64,000 nt of DNA from positions 124,001 through 188,000 of the forward strand of contig JAXGZS010000002.1 in the NCBI GenBank assembly GCA_040776805.1, written 5' to 3'. Under the pieces are notes generated by a model that saw only the letters and a program-made list of their open reading frames with translations, was not told the DNA's origin and searched no databases. Below are positions 16,751 to 25,566 of this stretch, piece by piece (position 1 is the stretch's first letter; each line of letters begins with the position of its first letter). The translations under genes and the position numbers were made by a program. The stretch is from UBA7702 sp040776805 (GTDB taxonomy: Bacteria; Bacillota; Dehalobacteriia; UBA7702).

Positions 16751-19700
16751 TTATATCAGTTTTACGGAAACGGTTTTGGAAACCCCTTCTTCCGCCATGG
16801 TCACGCCGTACAGCGTTTCCGAGGCCTCCATGGTTCCCTGCCGGTGGGTGATTACCAAAAATTGGCTGTCCGTTCCGTATTTTCGCAAATAATCGCCAAA
16901 GCGCATAACGTTGGCGTCGTCTAAAGCCGCGTCAATTTCATCCAACACGTAGAAGGGAGAGGGCTTCACCTTTAAAATCGCGAACATCAAGGCGATCCCG
17001 GAAAGGGCCTTTTCACCGCCGGAGAGCAGACTCAAATGCTGCAGCCGTTTTCCCGGCGGCTGCACGATGATGTCGACCCCGGTCTCTAAAAGGTTTTCCT
17101 CGTCGGTGAGTTGTAATTCACCGTAACCGCCCTGGAAAAAGGCGGGAAAGGTCTCTTTAAAACTGTCGTTGATGGCCTCAAAGACTTCTTTGAATTTTCT
17201 GATGATGATCTCATCCATCTCCGCCACGATATTGGCCAGAGACGCTTTGGCCTCCAAAACATCATCCCGCTGCTCTGTTAAAAAGGTAAACCGTTCGGCG
17301 ACGGTTTTGTATTCCTCAATGGCCCCGAGATTGACGGGGCCCAACACCTCAATCTGCTGTTTCAGCAGTTTGATGCGTTCCTTCTTGTCCTTCTTCGAGA
17401 GATCCTTCTTGATATAAGGCAGCGCGTCGGCGAGGATCAGCCGGTATTCTTCGGCAAGCTGTTCTTCACTCTGCTCTTTTTCCAGGAGCAGACGTTCCTT
17501 TTTAACGGAAACCTGATAAACCTTATCCTTTTCCTGGGCAGCCGCTTTGTTCAGGGATTTCACTTTGCTTTCCAAGGCTTCCACTTCCCCGCGCAGCGCT
17601 TCCTTTTCCTCTTTGCCGCCGTCGAGGGTCTCGGAGAAGGTCAGCAATGCGCGATTGCGCTTCAGGATCGCCTCATTGAGCTCGCGCCGTTGCTGTTCCG
17701 CCTTTTCCTTGGCGGCGACGGTTTCCTCAAATTCCTTTTGATGGGCGGCGATTTCCGCGGTGAGGGCGTCCTTTTCGTTTTGGATGCGGTTTAAATTGAT
17801 GCTGCTGTTTTCGTAGGCGGCTTTGGCTTCGGCATAAGCGATTTGCAGATCGGTATACTCGTCCCTGTCCTTATTCTCCGAAGATTTGGCGTGTTTGAAT
17901 GCTTCTTCCCGGGTGGAAATATCTGCCATCAGCTTTTCTTCTTTTGCTTTTAGGGCAACGATCTCCCCGCCGATGCGGTCAATGGTTTCCTTGTCATCGT
18001 CTACATCATGAACGAGCTGTTCCTCTTCGAAACTGAGAGTTTCCCGTTCTCTGGCGTAAAGTTCCCGGCGGGTATCGATGTTGCTGATTTCACCGTCAAA
18101 GGCCGAGGCTTCCTTTTTCAGACTGTCCTTTTTCGCGGCCAGCGACGACATTTTTCGTTCCAACTGCCCTTGCTTTTCCTTTAAATCATCGATGTCCGCG
18201 TCAAGTTCCTTGATTTTTCTTTCACCGCTGATCAAAGCGCGGCGCAGCTCTTCGATTTCCGTCTGACGCTGCAGCAGATTGTTCCGGGATTTTTCCCGGC
18301 TGCCGCCGGAGACGGCGCCGCCGGAATTGATCACATCCCCCGTTAAGGTAACGATGCGGAACTGTCCTTTGTGTTTCCTGGTGACGACGATGGCCGTATC
18401 GAGATCGTCAAAAATCAGCGTATTGTTAAGCAAATATTCCACCGCGGGTTTCACGCGGTTCGGCGCGGAAACCACATCGGCGGCAATACCGCGAAAATGC
18501 GGATTCTTAAGAATATCCTGGGGTACCTCCCGCCGCGGGGATATGCGTAAAAGATCCAGCGGTAAAAAGGTGGCGATACCGCGTTTTTCCTGTTTCAAAT
18601 AAGCGACGGCGGCGGCGGCGTCTTCCCCTGTTTCCGCCACAATGTTTTGCAAGGCCCCGCCCAGCACGGCTTCAACGGCGACGGTATACTCTTTTTCCAC
18701 GCGGATCAATTCCGCCACCACACCGAAGATGCCGTCGCATGCGCCTTTGGCTTTCCACTCTAACACAGCGCGCACCCCGGGATAGAAGCCCTCCCGCTTC
18801 AGGGTCAGCTCTTCCAGCACTTTAAGGCGGGCTTCACCGCGGTTGAGGTTCACTTTCACGGCAACCAGAGCATCCTTTTCGGCGCGGATTTTTTCTTTCA
18901 GGGCCGTCATGGCGGCGGCGGTTTCCTGCTCCTTGCGGATCACTTCGTCTTCTTCCGCCATGAGACCGTCGATAAAGTCGTTGATCTCGGCGATGCGCTC
19001 GTCAAGGACGGCTTCTTCTTCGTCGTAATGCGCTTTCTTTTGGGCGATGGCGGCAAGGCGCTTTTCCGCGGTGGCGAGGCGGTGCTCCGCCGCCAGGCGT
19101 TCATTGTTTTTCTGACCCCGGGCTCTTGTGGTCTCAAAAGCGCTGTTGCGCAAGACCTCCATCTCCGCTTCGGCTTTAAGCAGATCTTCCGCCTCACTTT
19201 TGCGGCGGTCTTCCATGGCGGCAAGGGAAACCCGTAAGGCATCGAGTTTCTGCCTTAAGGTAGCGTTTTCCGCGGCAACCGTCGCGGCGGCGGCTGTTTT
19301 TTGGTCGTGCTTCTCCTGTTCTCCCCGGATGGCGCCGTGGAGCAGCACCCGCTTATCGTCGTAACCCAAAATGCGGCTGTCCAAAGATTTCAGCTCGCCT
19401 TCGCTTTCCTGAATACCGAGGTTCAAAGCGTGAAAGCGCTGTTCCTCACGGTGAAAGAAATCCTCTTTCAGATCGATGGCGGCTTTCTTCTCCGCCAGCT
19501 GCGCGTCGACGGCCATCATCGCCGCGGTCAAACTGTCGTAAGATGCGGTGACCTCTTTTTCCTCGGTTTTCGCCTTTGCCAATTTCTCGTTGGCTTCCAG
19601 TACTGTTTCGGCGAGGAGGCCAATGGCCAGCTGATCTTTTTCGGCGGCGAAGTTTCGGTATTTTTCCGCGTTTTCGGCTTCCGCGGCCAAAGGATCGAGA

Positions 19701-20302
19701 CGGCTTTCGATTTCCGCCATAATATCGGCAAGACGCACCAGATTTTCATCGGCGCGGTTGATCTTTTGCAGCGCTTCTTTTTTACGTTCCCTGTATTTGA
19801 CGACGCCGGCGGTTTCCTCCACGAGGGAACGGCGGTCTTCGGGGCGGGATTCCAATATTTCACTGATTCTGCCCTGGCCGATCACGGCATAGCCGTCGTT
19901 ACCGATGCCGCTGTCGGCAAAAAGCCGGTGAATATCTTTTAAGCGCACATTCTTACCGTTGATCAGGTACTCCCCTTCTCCGGAACGGTAGAGCCGCCGC
20001 GTGACTTTGATTTCCTCAAAATCGAGATCAAGGGAATGATCGCTGTTGTCGAGAACGATGCTGATTTCCGCCACGCCCAGGGGTTTTCTCTTCTTCGTGC
20101 CGTTGAAAATCACGTCCTGCATCTTATGGCCCCGCAGAGACTTCGCGCTCTGCTCTCCCAATACCCATTGAATGGCTTCTACGATATTGCTTTTCCCGGA
20201 ACCGTTGGGGCCGACCACGGCGGCGATCCCGCCGCCCAATTCAATTTTCGTCTTATCCGCAAAGGATTTGAATCCTTGCAGTTCCAATGATTTTAAATAC
20301 AA
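16751..20302 (-). CDS. smc: Chromosome condensation ATPase SMC
   Basis: A 1183-residue SMC protein, the usual length, that organises and segregates the chromosome with ScpA/ScpB. The N-terminal head has Walker A GPNGSGKSNIVEAIQWVLG. Two long coiled coils flank a central hinge (about residues 510-680, with GGAVSGGS). The C-terminal head has the signature LSGGEKALSGIAL and Walker B YVLDEIDAALDD. Its start overlaps the stop of the radical SAM gene by 10 bases, indicating coupling. Confidence 0.97.
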   Translation of the reverse strand: MYLKSLELQGFKSFADKTKIELGGGIAAVVGPNGSGKSNIVEAIQWVLGEQSAKSLRGHKMQDVIFNGTKKRKPLGVAEISIVLDNSDHSLDLDFEEIKVTRRLYRSGEGEYLINGKNVRLKDIHRLFADSGIGNDGYAVIGQGRISEILESRPEDRRSLVEETAGVVKYRERKKEALQKINRADENLVRLADIMAEIESRLDPLAAEAENAEKYRNFAAEKDQLAIGLLAETVLEANEKLAKAKTEEKEVTASYDSLTAAMMAVDAQLAEKKAAIDLKEDFFHREEQRFHALNLGIQESEGELKSLDSRILGYDDKRVLLHGAIRGEQEKHDQKTAAAATVAAENATLRQKLDALRVSLAAMEDRRKSEAEDLLKAEAEMEVLRNSAFETTRARGQKNNERLAAEHRLATAEKRLAAIAQKKAHYDEEEAVLDERIAEINDFIDGLMAEEDEVIRKEQETAAAMTALKEKIRAEKDALVAVKVNLNRGEARLKVLEELTLKREGFYPGVRAVLEWKAKGACDGIFGVVAELIRVEKEYTVAVEAVLGGALQNIVAETGEDAAAAVAYLKQEKRGIATFLPLDLLRISPRREVPQDILKNPHFRGIAADVVSAPNRVKPAVEYLLNNTLIFDDLDTAIVVTRKHKGQFRIVTLTGDVINSGGAVSGGSREKSRNNLLQRQTEIEELRRALISGERKIKELDADIDDLKEKQGQLERKMSSLAAKKDSLKKEASAFDGEISNIDTRRELYARERETLSFEEEQLVHDVDDDKETIDRIGGEIVALKAKEEKLMADISTREEAFKHAKSSENKDRDEYTDLQIAYAEAKAAYENSSINLNRIQNEKDALTAEIAAHQKEFEETVAAKEKAEQQRRELNEAILKRNRALLTFSETLDGGKEEKEALRGEVEALESKVKSLNKAAAQEKDKVYQVSVKKERLLLEKEQSEEQLAEEYRLILADALPYIKKDLSKKDKKERIKLLKQQIEVLGPVNLGAIEEYKTVAERFTFLTEQRDDVLEAKASLANIVAEMDEIIIRKFKEVFEAINDSFKETFPAFFQGGYGELQLTDEENLLETGVDIIVQPPGKRLQHLSLLSGGEKALSGIALMFAILKVKPSPFYVLDEIDAALDDANVMRFGDYLRKYGTDSQFLVITHRQGTMEASETLYGVTMAEEGVSKTVSVKLI

Positions 20303-21372
20303 GATGAACTCCGATATGTTTGTGTATAGTTCAAAAGAAAGTCCCTTTCGCTCAAAACAGCGAAGGGCTTTGATTTTGCTCCTTTGTCATAAGGCGCCAC
20401 GGCTAAGCTGCCCAAAGGCAGATCCATACCGCTGACGGCGGCGCTGCGGCCGACGGCAAAAGATTCGATATTCTTTTTTTGATCGCCGAAGACAAGGGGC
20501 AAATCCTCTTTGGCGCAGAGGAACCGGATATCCTCCTTTTCGTGGCCCGCGGCGGCACGCGCCATTTGCTCCCGTTTCAGGGTAGAGCGCACCAGATGCC
20601 CGAAAGCGGAGTGAAAAGGCCCGGCCAAAAGCGATTTACCGCCAACCTTGAGGTCTTCCGTGGGCTGCAAACCCATGCGGATTACGCGAACGCCATACAA
20701 AACGAAAAGCGCGTACATCTTCGCGGCAATGGATACCGCCTCCTTTAAGGACAGCGGCAAATAAGAGCCTTTGCGCCAAGCGGCCGCGAGGGGCGTATCT
20801 TCGATGACCAGCAGCGGGTAGATCCTTGCTGTTTGGGGCGCGTAGGGCAAGATCTGGAGCACCGACGCGAGATCCTTCTCCTCGGTATCAGAGGGCAAGC
20901 CTAGCATCAGCTGGACGCCCCAGGCCAAAGAGGAGGAAGCCAAAGCTTCCAGGGCAGCGAAGATCACTTTGCCGCCATGTCCCCTCCCCGCTTGCTCCAG
21001 CACAGCGTCGTCCAAGGACTGCACTCCCAATTCTAAAAAGTCCACGCCGTAAGAAAGAAGCTTGGCGATGACCGCTTCATCGACATAGGCGGGATGGGTG
21101 GAAACACGAATACGGCTGATCCGCCCCTTTTCCTTTTGCTCCGCAGCAAAATGCAGATAGGCTTTGAGAAGATCCGGGGGCAAGGCCGTAAAGCTGCCGC
21201 CGTAAAAGGCGAGCTCCCCTTCGGCGGGAAAATCAGCGGGCAGCAGCAGCGCCAATTCCTCCGGTTGGGGCGGTTGATGGCAGCCGGAAATCTCCCGCTG
21301 ATTGCAAAAGACACAGTGGTGGGGACAACCCCCGTGGGGGATGAAGATGGGCAGAATGCTATTTTTGGCCAT
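20293..21372 (-). CDS. Elp3-like radical SAM protein (rnc-smc operon)
   Basis: A 359-residue radical SAM enzyme with the cluster motif CPHHCVFC (Cys16, Cys20, Cys23) and an Elp3-like core (AFYGGSFTALP, VDFLELGVQSLDDAVLEQAGRGH). It has no visible acetyltransferase domain. A relative at this rnc-smc position is widespread in Clostridia and Negativicutes; annotation pipelines often call it elongator protein 3 or coproporphyrinogen oxidase-like, and its true substrate is not established. I chose the ATG overlapping rnc by 14 bases, since the upstream nine codons lie within rnc. Confidence 0.8.
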   Translation of the reverse strand: MAKNSILPIFIPHGGCPHHCVFCNQREISGCHQPPQPEELALLLPADFPAEGELAFYGGSFTALPPDLLKAYLHFAAEQKEKGRISRIRVSTHPAYVDEAVIAKLLSYGVDFLELGVQSLDDAVLEQAGRGHGGKVIFAALEALASSSLAWGVQLMLGLPSDTEEKDLASVLQILPYAPQTARIYPLLVIEDTPLAAAWRKGSYLPLSLKEAVSIAAKMYALFVLYGVRVIRMGLQPTEDLKVGGKSLLAGPFHSAFGHLVRSTLKREQMARAAAGHEKEDIRFLCAKEDLPLVFGDQKKNIESFAVGRSAAVSGMDLPLGSLAVAPYDKGAKSKPFAVLSERDFLLNYTQTYRSSSCI

Positions 21373-22084
21373 CTCCGATTTCCTTCCGCAGCGTCTCAAA
21401 GCCCATCCGGGCGGCGGCTTTTTCCGCTTCCTTTTTGGATTTGCCTTTGCCTTCGCCGATCAGTTTGCCGAAAAGGTAAACACCGGCGGTAAAGACCCGC
21501 TGATGGGGAGGACCAAATTCCGACAGGATAGCATAAGTCACGTTTTCCGCCTTATATTTCTGCACATACTCCTGTAATTCTGTTTTATAATCTGAAATTA
21601 CCTCTTCTTGGTCATCTTGGGGTTTTTCGATCCCGCCAAAATAAGAAAGAACAAACCTCTCGGCTCGACCCAAACCGAAAGAAAGATAAACCGCCGCGAT
21701 CACCGCTTCCAAGGCGTCGGCCAGGGTGGAAGGCCGGTTTCTGCCCCCGTCTTTTTCCTCGCCTTTGCCCAGGAGCAGCACCGTATCGAGGCCGATCTTT
21801 TTGGCGACTTTGGCCAAGGTCTCTTCTTTGGCCAAAAACGAGCGGTATCTGGTCAGCTCCCCCTCGTGCCAGTCGGCATATTCGGTAAAAAGATATTCTC
21901 CGATGATCAGGCCAAGGACGGCGTCGCCGAGGAATTCCAGGCGCTGATTGTTCCGCTTTCCTTCCATATCATAGGAAGGGTGCATCAGCGCTGTTTTCAG
22001 CAATTCGAGATGGACGCCCTCGATATGCCAGGCTTTGATTTTTTGTTCGAGCATTTCTTGATCATTCATCTCATTTGCCTTCAT
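21359..22084 (-). CDS. rnc: Ribonuclease III
   Basis: RNase III cuts double-stranded RNA in rRNA processing and mRNA turnover. The 241-residue protein has the catalytic signature NQRLEFLGDAVLGLIIGEYLF, the second acidic site (DALEAVIAAVYLSFG) and a C-terminal dsRNA-binding domain (DYKTELQEYVQKYK through GKGKSKKEAEKAAARMGFE). It is one of only three genes in the window that end in TAG. It overlaps acpP by 14 bases upstream. Confidence 0.96.
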   Translation of the reverse strand: MKANEMNDQEMLEQKIKAWHIEGVHLELLKTALMHPSYDMEGKRNNQRLEFLGDAVLGLIIGEYLFTEYADWHEGELTRYRSFLAKEETLAKVAKKIGLDTVLLLGKGEEKDGGRNRPSTLADALEAVIAAVYLSFGLGRAERFVLSYFGGIEKPQDDQEEVISDYKTELQEYVQKYKAENVTYAILSEFGPPHQRVFTAGVYLFGKLIGEGKGKSKKEAEKAAARMGFETLRKEIGDGQK

Positions 22085-22316
22085 TCACCATTTTCTCGAC
22101 GTATGCCACAGCGTTTTCCACCGTACGCATTTCCTGCAAAACGTCGTCAGGGATCTCGATCCCATATTCCAGTTCGCTGGCCATCACCACTTCGAGGAGA
22201 TCGAGGGAATCAATATCCAATTCCGCAAAGGTGGAGGTAGGTTCTATTTCAAGATCATCACCGTAATCCAATTTTGTCCTGAAAATCTCCAGCACTTTTT
22301 GATAGACATCACGCAT
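22071..22316 (-). CDS. acpP: Acyl carrier protein
   Basis: An 81-residue acyl carrier protein for fatty-acid synthesis. The phosphopantetheine attachment site is the serine in DIDSLDLLEVVM (the usual DSLD). Acidic helices and length are typical. It overlaps plsX by 8 bases and rnc by 14, so the three are translationally coupled. Confidence 0.95.
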   Translation of the reverse strand: MRDVYQKVLEIFRTKLDYGDDLEIEPTSTFAELDIDSLDLLEVVMASELEYGIEIPDDVLQEMRTVENAVAYVEKMVNEGK

Positions 22317-23337
22317 TTTCTTTTCCTCCGGTCAGATCTTGTTTTTGTTCTTCGCGATACGCGGCGATATCATTGGCGAGCTGTTCGATAAAACGTTGTT
22401 TCACAAAGGCGGCGCCGTTATAAATGGCATTCTCCACCGCCTTAGCCTTGGAACCGCCATGGCAGACCAAGGAAACGCCGTTGACGCCCAAAAGCGGTGC
22501 GCCGCCGTAATTGCTGTAATCAAATTTCTTCGCGATATTTTTCAAGCCCGGTTTCACCAGGGCAGCGCCGAGCTTCCGCGTCGCCGTGGCGGTTATTTCC
22601 TCTTTGATCAAGTGAAACAAACCGGAGGCGACGCCTTCCGTCAGTTTCAGAACCAGATTACCGGTAAAGCCGTCGGTGACCAAAACATCGTAATCACCGG
22701 TCATGATATCGCGGCCCTCCAAATTACCGATGAAATCAAGGCCTTTGGCAGCGGCCAGCAGCTGATGGGCTTCGCGCACCACCGCCGTGCCCTTGTGAGC
22801 TTCGCTACCATTGGAAAGTAGCGCCACTTGGGGATGTTCCTTCTTGGTCAAAAAACGGGCGTAGGCATTCCCCATGATCGCGAAATCCAGCAAATTCTTC
22901 TCATCGGCTTCCGCGTTGGCGCCACCGTCAAGGAGCACCTTCTGCCCCTTTAAGGTCGGGTAAGGAATCACGATCGCCGGGCGTTTGACGCCCTTGACGC
23001 GACCCAGTAACAGCAATGCGGCGCCCATTTGCGCGCCGGTGGAACCGCAGGAAATGATGGCGTCGGCCTTTCTTTCGGCAACCAGCTGGGTGGCCATAAA
23101 AATAGAGGAATCCTTTTTCTTCCTGAGATTCTCCACGGATTCATCCATCGCCATCACCGAATGGGAAATTACGGTTGTTAGCCGTTCCGGTAACACCGGG
23201 AGGTATTTGGCAAAAGCCTCTTCGCTGCCGACGAGCATGATCTCAATATCCTTTTCCTTGGCCAAAGCCTGCTTCACACCGGCAATGATCTCCTGGGGAG
23301 CATGGTCGCCGCCCATGGCGTCAATGGCTATTTTCAT
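22309..23337 (-). CDS. plsX: Phosphate acyltransferase PlsX
   Basis: PlsX turns acyl-ACP into acyl-phosphate, the first step of phospholipid synthesis in Firmicutes. The 342-residue protein starts MKIAIDAMGGDHAPQEII and has SCGSTGAQMGAALLLLGR, DGGANAEADEKNLLDFA and VTDGFTGNLVLKLTEG. It is 67 bases from rpmF, with a terminator-like hairpin between them. A FapR gene, its usual neighbour in Bacillus, is not present here. Confidence 0.96.
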   Translation of the reverse strand: MKIAIDAMGGDHAPQEIIAGVKQALAKEKDIEIMLVGSEEAFAKYLPVLPERLTTVISHSVMAMDESVENLRKKKDSSIFMATQLVAERKADAIISCGSTGAQMGAALLLLGRVKGVKRPAIVIPYPTLKGQKVLLDGGANAEADEKNLLDFAIMGNAYARFLTKKEHPQVALLSNGSEAHKGTAVVREAHQLLAAAKGLDFIGNLEGRDIMTGDYDVLVTDGFTGNLVLKLTEGVASGLFHLIKEEITATATRKLGAALVKPGLKNIAKKFDYSNYGGAPLLGVNGVSLVCHGGSKAKAVENAIYNGAAFVKQRFIEQLANDIAAYREEQKQDLTGGKENA

Positions 23338-23362
23338 ATCTTCGCGTTCCCTTCCAAAACTG

Positions 23363-23395
23363 AAAACGCACCTCTACCAAAGAAGGTAGAGGCGC
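23363..23395 (-). terminator. Attenuator-like hairpin between rpmF and plsX
   Basis: On the minus strand an 11-pair stem (GCGCCTCTACC/GGTAGAGGTGC, one G-T pair) with loop TTCTTT is followed by GTTTTC. The T-run is short, so it is likely a partial terminator that lowers plsX expression relative to the ribosomal protein gene. Confidence 0.55.
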
Positions 23396-23404
23396 GCTCA
23401 ATAC

Positions 23405-23587
23405 TTATTTTGCGGCAGTTTCTACTACCTCTTGTCCTTTATAGTATCCGCATTCGGGACACGCCCTATGCGGGCGTTTCAGAGCGTGGCACTGAGGACA
23501 ATTGGACAGGCCGGGCATTTTCAGCTTGTCTTCCCCACGGCGCTGTCTCTTATTGGATTTGGACATTTTCCCTTTCGGTACTCCCAT
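23405..23587 (-). CDS. rpmF: 50S ribosomal protein L32
   Basis: A 60-residue L32 protein beginning MGVPKGKMSKSNKRQRRG, with the zinc-ribbon form of four cysteines (CPQC and CPEC). The start is the ATG after AAGGGGTG; a GTG three codons upstream lies inside the ribosome site. It sits between yceD and plsX, the conserved order. Confidence 0.97.
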   Translation of the reverse strand: MGVPKGKMSKSNKRQRRGEDKLKMPGLSNCPQCHALKRPHRACPECGYYKGQEVVETAAK

Positions 23588-23609
23588 CGGTAACACCCCT
23601 TTCTCATCA

Positions 23610-24134
23610 TCAACCCTTATTTAGCAAATCAGCCAAAACCGCCAGACGAGGGTCGATTGGTGATTTATCACAAGAGCATGTTTTTTCGTTTAAATTTGTG
23701 CCACAGACGGGGCACAGGCCTCTGCAATCTTCCTTACAGAGTGTTTTCATCGGCAGAGAAAGAAAGACTGCCTGCTCCACATAGGGGAGCAGATCGATTT
23801 CGTCGCCGGAAAAAAGGTGTACGCCCTCTTCCTCGGTTTCTTCATCGCCGCATCTTTCGGTAAGATTGGTAAACGATTCATGAAAATCAACATCCATAGG
23901 AATCGCCACTGTTTCACCGCAGCGGTCACAGCTTCCCTGCAAAACGCAGCGGATCTCACCGCTGACGGTGATGACGCGGTCCCTGTTTGCCACATTTCCC
24001 GTAAAGACCAACTCTCCTTCGGCCAGCTTCAGACTGCTGTCCCGATGAAGTTCCTCTTTGCTGAGAGAAAAGTCAATGGGCATTGCGGAACCGTCGACGC
24101 TTTTTAGTTTGCCGACTTTGATCATCATGGTCAT
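23610..24134 (-). CDS. YceD/DUF177 family protein
   Basis: A 174-residue DUF177 protein with the family's central CVLQGSCDRCGETVAIPMDVDF and C-terminal CKEDCRGLCPVCGTNLNEKTCSC, a cysteine-rich metal-binding end. The family is nearly always upstream of rpmF and is linked to 23S rRNA or ribosome assembly. The exact start is uncertain among ATG codons 1, 3 and 4. It is the first gene of the operon, about 30 bases after a consensus promoter. Confidence 0.9.
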   Translation of the reverse strand: MTMMIKVGKLKSVDGSAMPIDFSLSKEELHRDSSLKLAEGELVFTGNVANRDRVITVSGEIRCVLQGSCDRCGETVAIPMDVDFHESFTNLTERCGDEETEEEGVHLFSGDEIDLLPYVEQAVFLSLPMKTLCKEDCRGLCPVCGTNLNEKTCSCDKSPIDPRLAVLADLLNKG

Positions 24135-24163
24135 AACCGCATTTCTTCCTCTTTATCAGAATA

Positions 24164-24192
24164 ATTATATAAAAGTGTCTTGCCGATGTCAA
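24164..24192 (-). promoter_or_regulatory. Consensus sigma-A promoter of the yceD-rpmF-...-mtaD operon
   Basis: The minus strand reads TTGACA, a 17-base spacer and TATAAT, a perfect match at both boxes. Genes from 24134 down to 12678 follow with gaps no larger than 67 bases. Confidence 0.93.
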
Positions 24193-24201
24193 GGTTTATT
24201 C

Positions 24202-25392
24202 TTATTTCTTGATCAAGGCCATGGTATCTTGGGCGATGGCCAATTCTTCATTGGTGGGAATGAGGAACGCTTTGATCTTCGAATTGGCGGTGGTGATTTC
24301 TCTTTCCACGCCACGGCAGTCGTTGGCTTCCCGGTCAACTTCCACGCCGAGGAAGTTCAAACCATTCAGAATGGTTTCCCGGGCGGTGGCGGAGTTTTCG
24401 CCGATCCCCGCGGTAAAGACAATGGCGTCAAGGCCGCCCATGGCCACGGTATAGGAACCGATATATTTTTGTACGCCGTAATAGAAGATCTCCAAAGCTC
24501 TTTGGGCATGTTCGTTGCCGTCAGCCGCCGCGGCTTCCACTTCCCGCATATCGCTGGAAACACCGGAAACACCGAGAAAACCGCATTTTTTATTGAGATA
24601 ATTGGCCATGTCTTCGGATTTGACGACGCCGTTGTCAATGAGGTAGGTCACGACGGAAGCGTCGATATCCCCGGTTCTGGTGCCCATCAAAACACCGGCC
24701 AAAGGTGTAAAGCCCATGGAAGTATCGATGCATTTGCCGCCGTCCACCGCGGTGATGGAGGAACCGTTGCCGAGATGGCAGGTAACGACCTTGGCATTGG
24801 GATTGCCCAGTAATTCCAGGGCCCGGTGGGCCACGAATTTATGGGAGGTACCGTGAGCGCCATAGCGGCGGATATTGTTCTTTTCGGCAACTTCATAGGG
24901 GATGCCGTAGGTATAAGCTTTCGGCGGCATGGTCTGATGGAAAGACGTATCGAAAACAGAAACCATAGGGACGTCGGGCATCACTTTGCGACAGGCGCGA
25001 ATCCCCATAACATGGGGGGGATTGTGCAGAGGCGCCATGGCGAAGGTCGTTTCCATGTCAGCGATGACTTTGTCGTCGATGAGGATGGATTCCGGAAAGA
25101 GAGCGCCGCCGTTCACATAACGGTGGCCGACGCCTTTGATTTCACTCAAATCGGCAACCACGCCGTGTTCCTTGTCGACGAGGGCGTCAAAAACCATTTT
25201 GATGGCGATATCGTGGTTTTCGATGTCGGTTTTGACTTCGTATTTTTCTTTGCCCGAGGGTTTGTGGGAAAGCAGGGAATCACCGATTCCAATACGGTCA
25301 ACCAGGCCCTTTGCCATGACTTTTGCATCTTCCATATCAATCAGCTGATATTTCAGAGAAGAACTGCCGCAATTCACAACTAAAATTTTCAT
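24202..25392 (-). CDS. ackA: Acetate kinase
   Basis: A 396-residue acetate kinase that makes ATP from acetyl phosphate, or the reverse. Signatures: MKILVVNCGSSSLKYQLID at the N-terminus, VFDTSFHQTMP, RRYGAHGTSHKFVAHRA, CHLGNGSSITAVDGGK and FTAGIGENSATARETIL. No pta gene is next to it. It is flanked by the divergent ylbJ and appears to be a single-gene unit. An acetate-forming or acetogenic energy metabolism fits the methyl-transfer genes at the other end of the window. Confidence 0.97.
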   Translation of the reverse strand: MKILVVNCGSSSLKYQLIDMEDAKVMAKGLVDRIGIGDSLLSHKPSGKEKYEVKTDIENHDIAIKMVFDALVDKEHGVVADLSEIKGVGHRYVNGGALFPESILIDDKVIADMETTFAMAPLHNPPHVMGIRACRKVMPDVPMVSVFDTSFHQTMPPKAYTYGIPYEVAEKNNIRRYGAHGTSHKFVAHRALELLGNPNAKVVTCHLGNGSSITAVDGGKCIDTSMGFTPLAGVLMGTRTGDIDASVVTYLIDNGVVKSEDMANYLNKKCGFLGVSGVSSDMREVEAAAADGNEHAQRALEIFYYGVQKYIGSYTVAMGGLDAIVFTAGIGENSATARETILNGLNFLGVEVDREANDCRGVEREITTANSKIKAFLIPTNEELAIAQDTMALIKK

Positions 25393-25566
25393 TGTAACTC
25401 AAACAACCTCCATATTGCATAAAATAATTAAGGATTATATTAGATTTTTCAACAAATCTACTTACTAATATATATCACAGGAGCCTCACCGCCGCAAAAA
25501 GCAGCGACTGCTGTATCTCCTGGCGATATCCCACAAATATTGATTATATACGATTCGGGTGATAAA

